Source: Eutreptiella sp. 'Long Island Sound 2002' (Eukaryota > Euglenozoa > Euglenophyceae > Eutreptiales > Eutreptiaceae). Taken from it: a DNA stretch of 64,000 bases. This document shows positions 63,246 through 64,000 of the stretch, one piece after another (the stretch's first letter is position 1; every line of letters starts with the position of its first letter). A program made the position numbers and the translations under genes. The stretch covers positions 165,020,549-165,084,548 of the forward strand of contig OZ038378.1 of assembly GCA_964036045.1 (NCBI GenBank), written 5' to 3'. The notes under the pieces were generated by a model. That model did not search any database and was not told the DNA's origin. It was given only the letters and a program-made list of their open reading frames with translations.

Positions 63246-64000
63246 GGTCAGAGGAAGGGGGAGGACGGGACGCAGTGCTGACCCATTAATCTTCTTCGTT
63301 TGATCGTCCGTGTTCTTGGGGTAATGCCGACCAGTGCATTTGGGGCGTTGTTTGAATTGCAACCAAACCTCAGCCCCAAATTGCAGGTGATTGAGGTCGC
63401 CAAGTTTTCCGCTGCAAAACAGACATTTTTGCCGCTTTGGAGAAGGGCTACAGCGCGCCCACCAAACGTGGGGTCATGGATCTGCTGTGTTTAAGGGCCA
63501 GTAGGAAAGAGCGCAGTGCCTGCAAACCACAAGTCATTGACTGAGGAACAGAGCCATCCCAGAAGAACTTGTTGCTATGGATCTGCTCATGGCATGGCCC
63601 CGAGCGCCCACTGGTCTCAATGGAATGGCAAACATGTGTCCAGAATGGTCCCATTTCACACACTTCGCTGAAGTGTGCCTCTGTTGATGAGACATTTTTT
63701 GGATTTCCAATACTTGTTCTGCCGATTCAAGGCTGCGGTTGCGCTCTCCTGCTTCCAAAGGTCCTGCATATTGATGGGCAGCGACGGTCATGTGAGCCAT
63801 GGCACATGTACAGCCCCTCCCCTCCGTGCGCCTCTACATGCACATGTCAGTGCATCACAGTGTCGGTGGTGGGGCGTCCCCTCCAAGCGTCACAGTCATC
63901 AACGTAGCTGGCACTGCAGTATTTCTGGGTCCAGGGAGTCGATGCCTATGGGGCAGCACGCTTGCGGAAGTGGGGTTTGTCCAGGCCCACACCGCCCATG
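63246..64000. other. Downstream of gene D, no gene supported
   Basis: Short frames on both strands without a recognisable motif; the first 100-200 bp may be gene D 3' untranslated region. Confidence 0.35.

Overview
This is a eukaryotic nuclear window. Spliced genes with GT-AG introns sit in a large mass of repeats, microsatellites and very frequent G or C homopolymer runs. There are no bacterial operons, rRNA genes, CRISPR arrays or clear functional tRNA genes. TAG and TGA both end genes, so the code looks standard. The mix of PIF/Harbinger-like, hAT-like, RNase H-bearing retroelement, SINE and foldback sequences, plus a ZNF474-like C2HC protein of a kind often linked to cilia, fits a repeat-rich protist or alga. 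I cannot name the lineage. All gene models are hand-built from reading frame, splice sites and intron phase; no search or transcript was available.

Region 1 (1-4,900) is mobile DNA. It holds the 3' end of a Harbinger-like transposase, a tandem repeat of about 200 bp split by a well-bounded 1.24 kb hAT-like element (terminal inverted repeats plus target duplication, transposase-like ORF with an in-frame stop), and a retroelement RNase H fragment.

Region 2 (4,909-40,688) is proposed as one plus-strand gene (gene A) of 15 exons across about 36 kb. The exons join in phase into about 1,055 residues: a basic N-terminus, a helical middle, at least one strong membrane segment, an acidic Ser/Pro-rich tail, and two copies of KSVSF, which matches the RVxF docking motif for protein phosphatase 1. 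Its introns carry a SINE with a 15 bp target duplication, two MITE-like elements, a foldback array, a (CCTTA)n tail, tandem duplications and several dispersed repeat families.

Region 3 (40,689-46,323) is intergenic, with repeats and decayed ORFs. Region 4 (46,324-52,865) is gene C: eight plus-strand exons, all seven introns in phase 0, encoding about 656 residues with about nine membrane segments and a Pro/Tyr-rich tail. No family was recognised. Region 5 (52,866-62,366) is repeats, including a small terminal-inverted-repeat element with unknown ORFs (58,318-59,100) and a frameshifted Harbinger-like transposase (59,527-60,095). Region 6 is gene D (62,367-63,245), an intronless 292-residue zinc-finger protein, followed by sequence with no supported gene.

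Genes A and C are both unrecognised multi-membrane proteins with Pro-rich C-termini. Nothing in the sequence shows that they work together.
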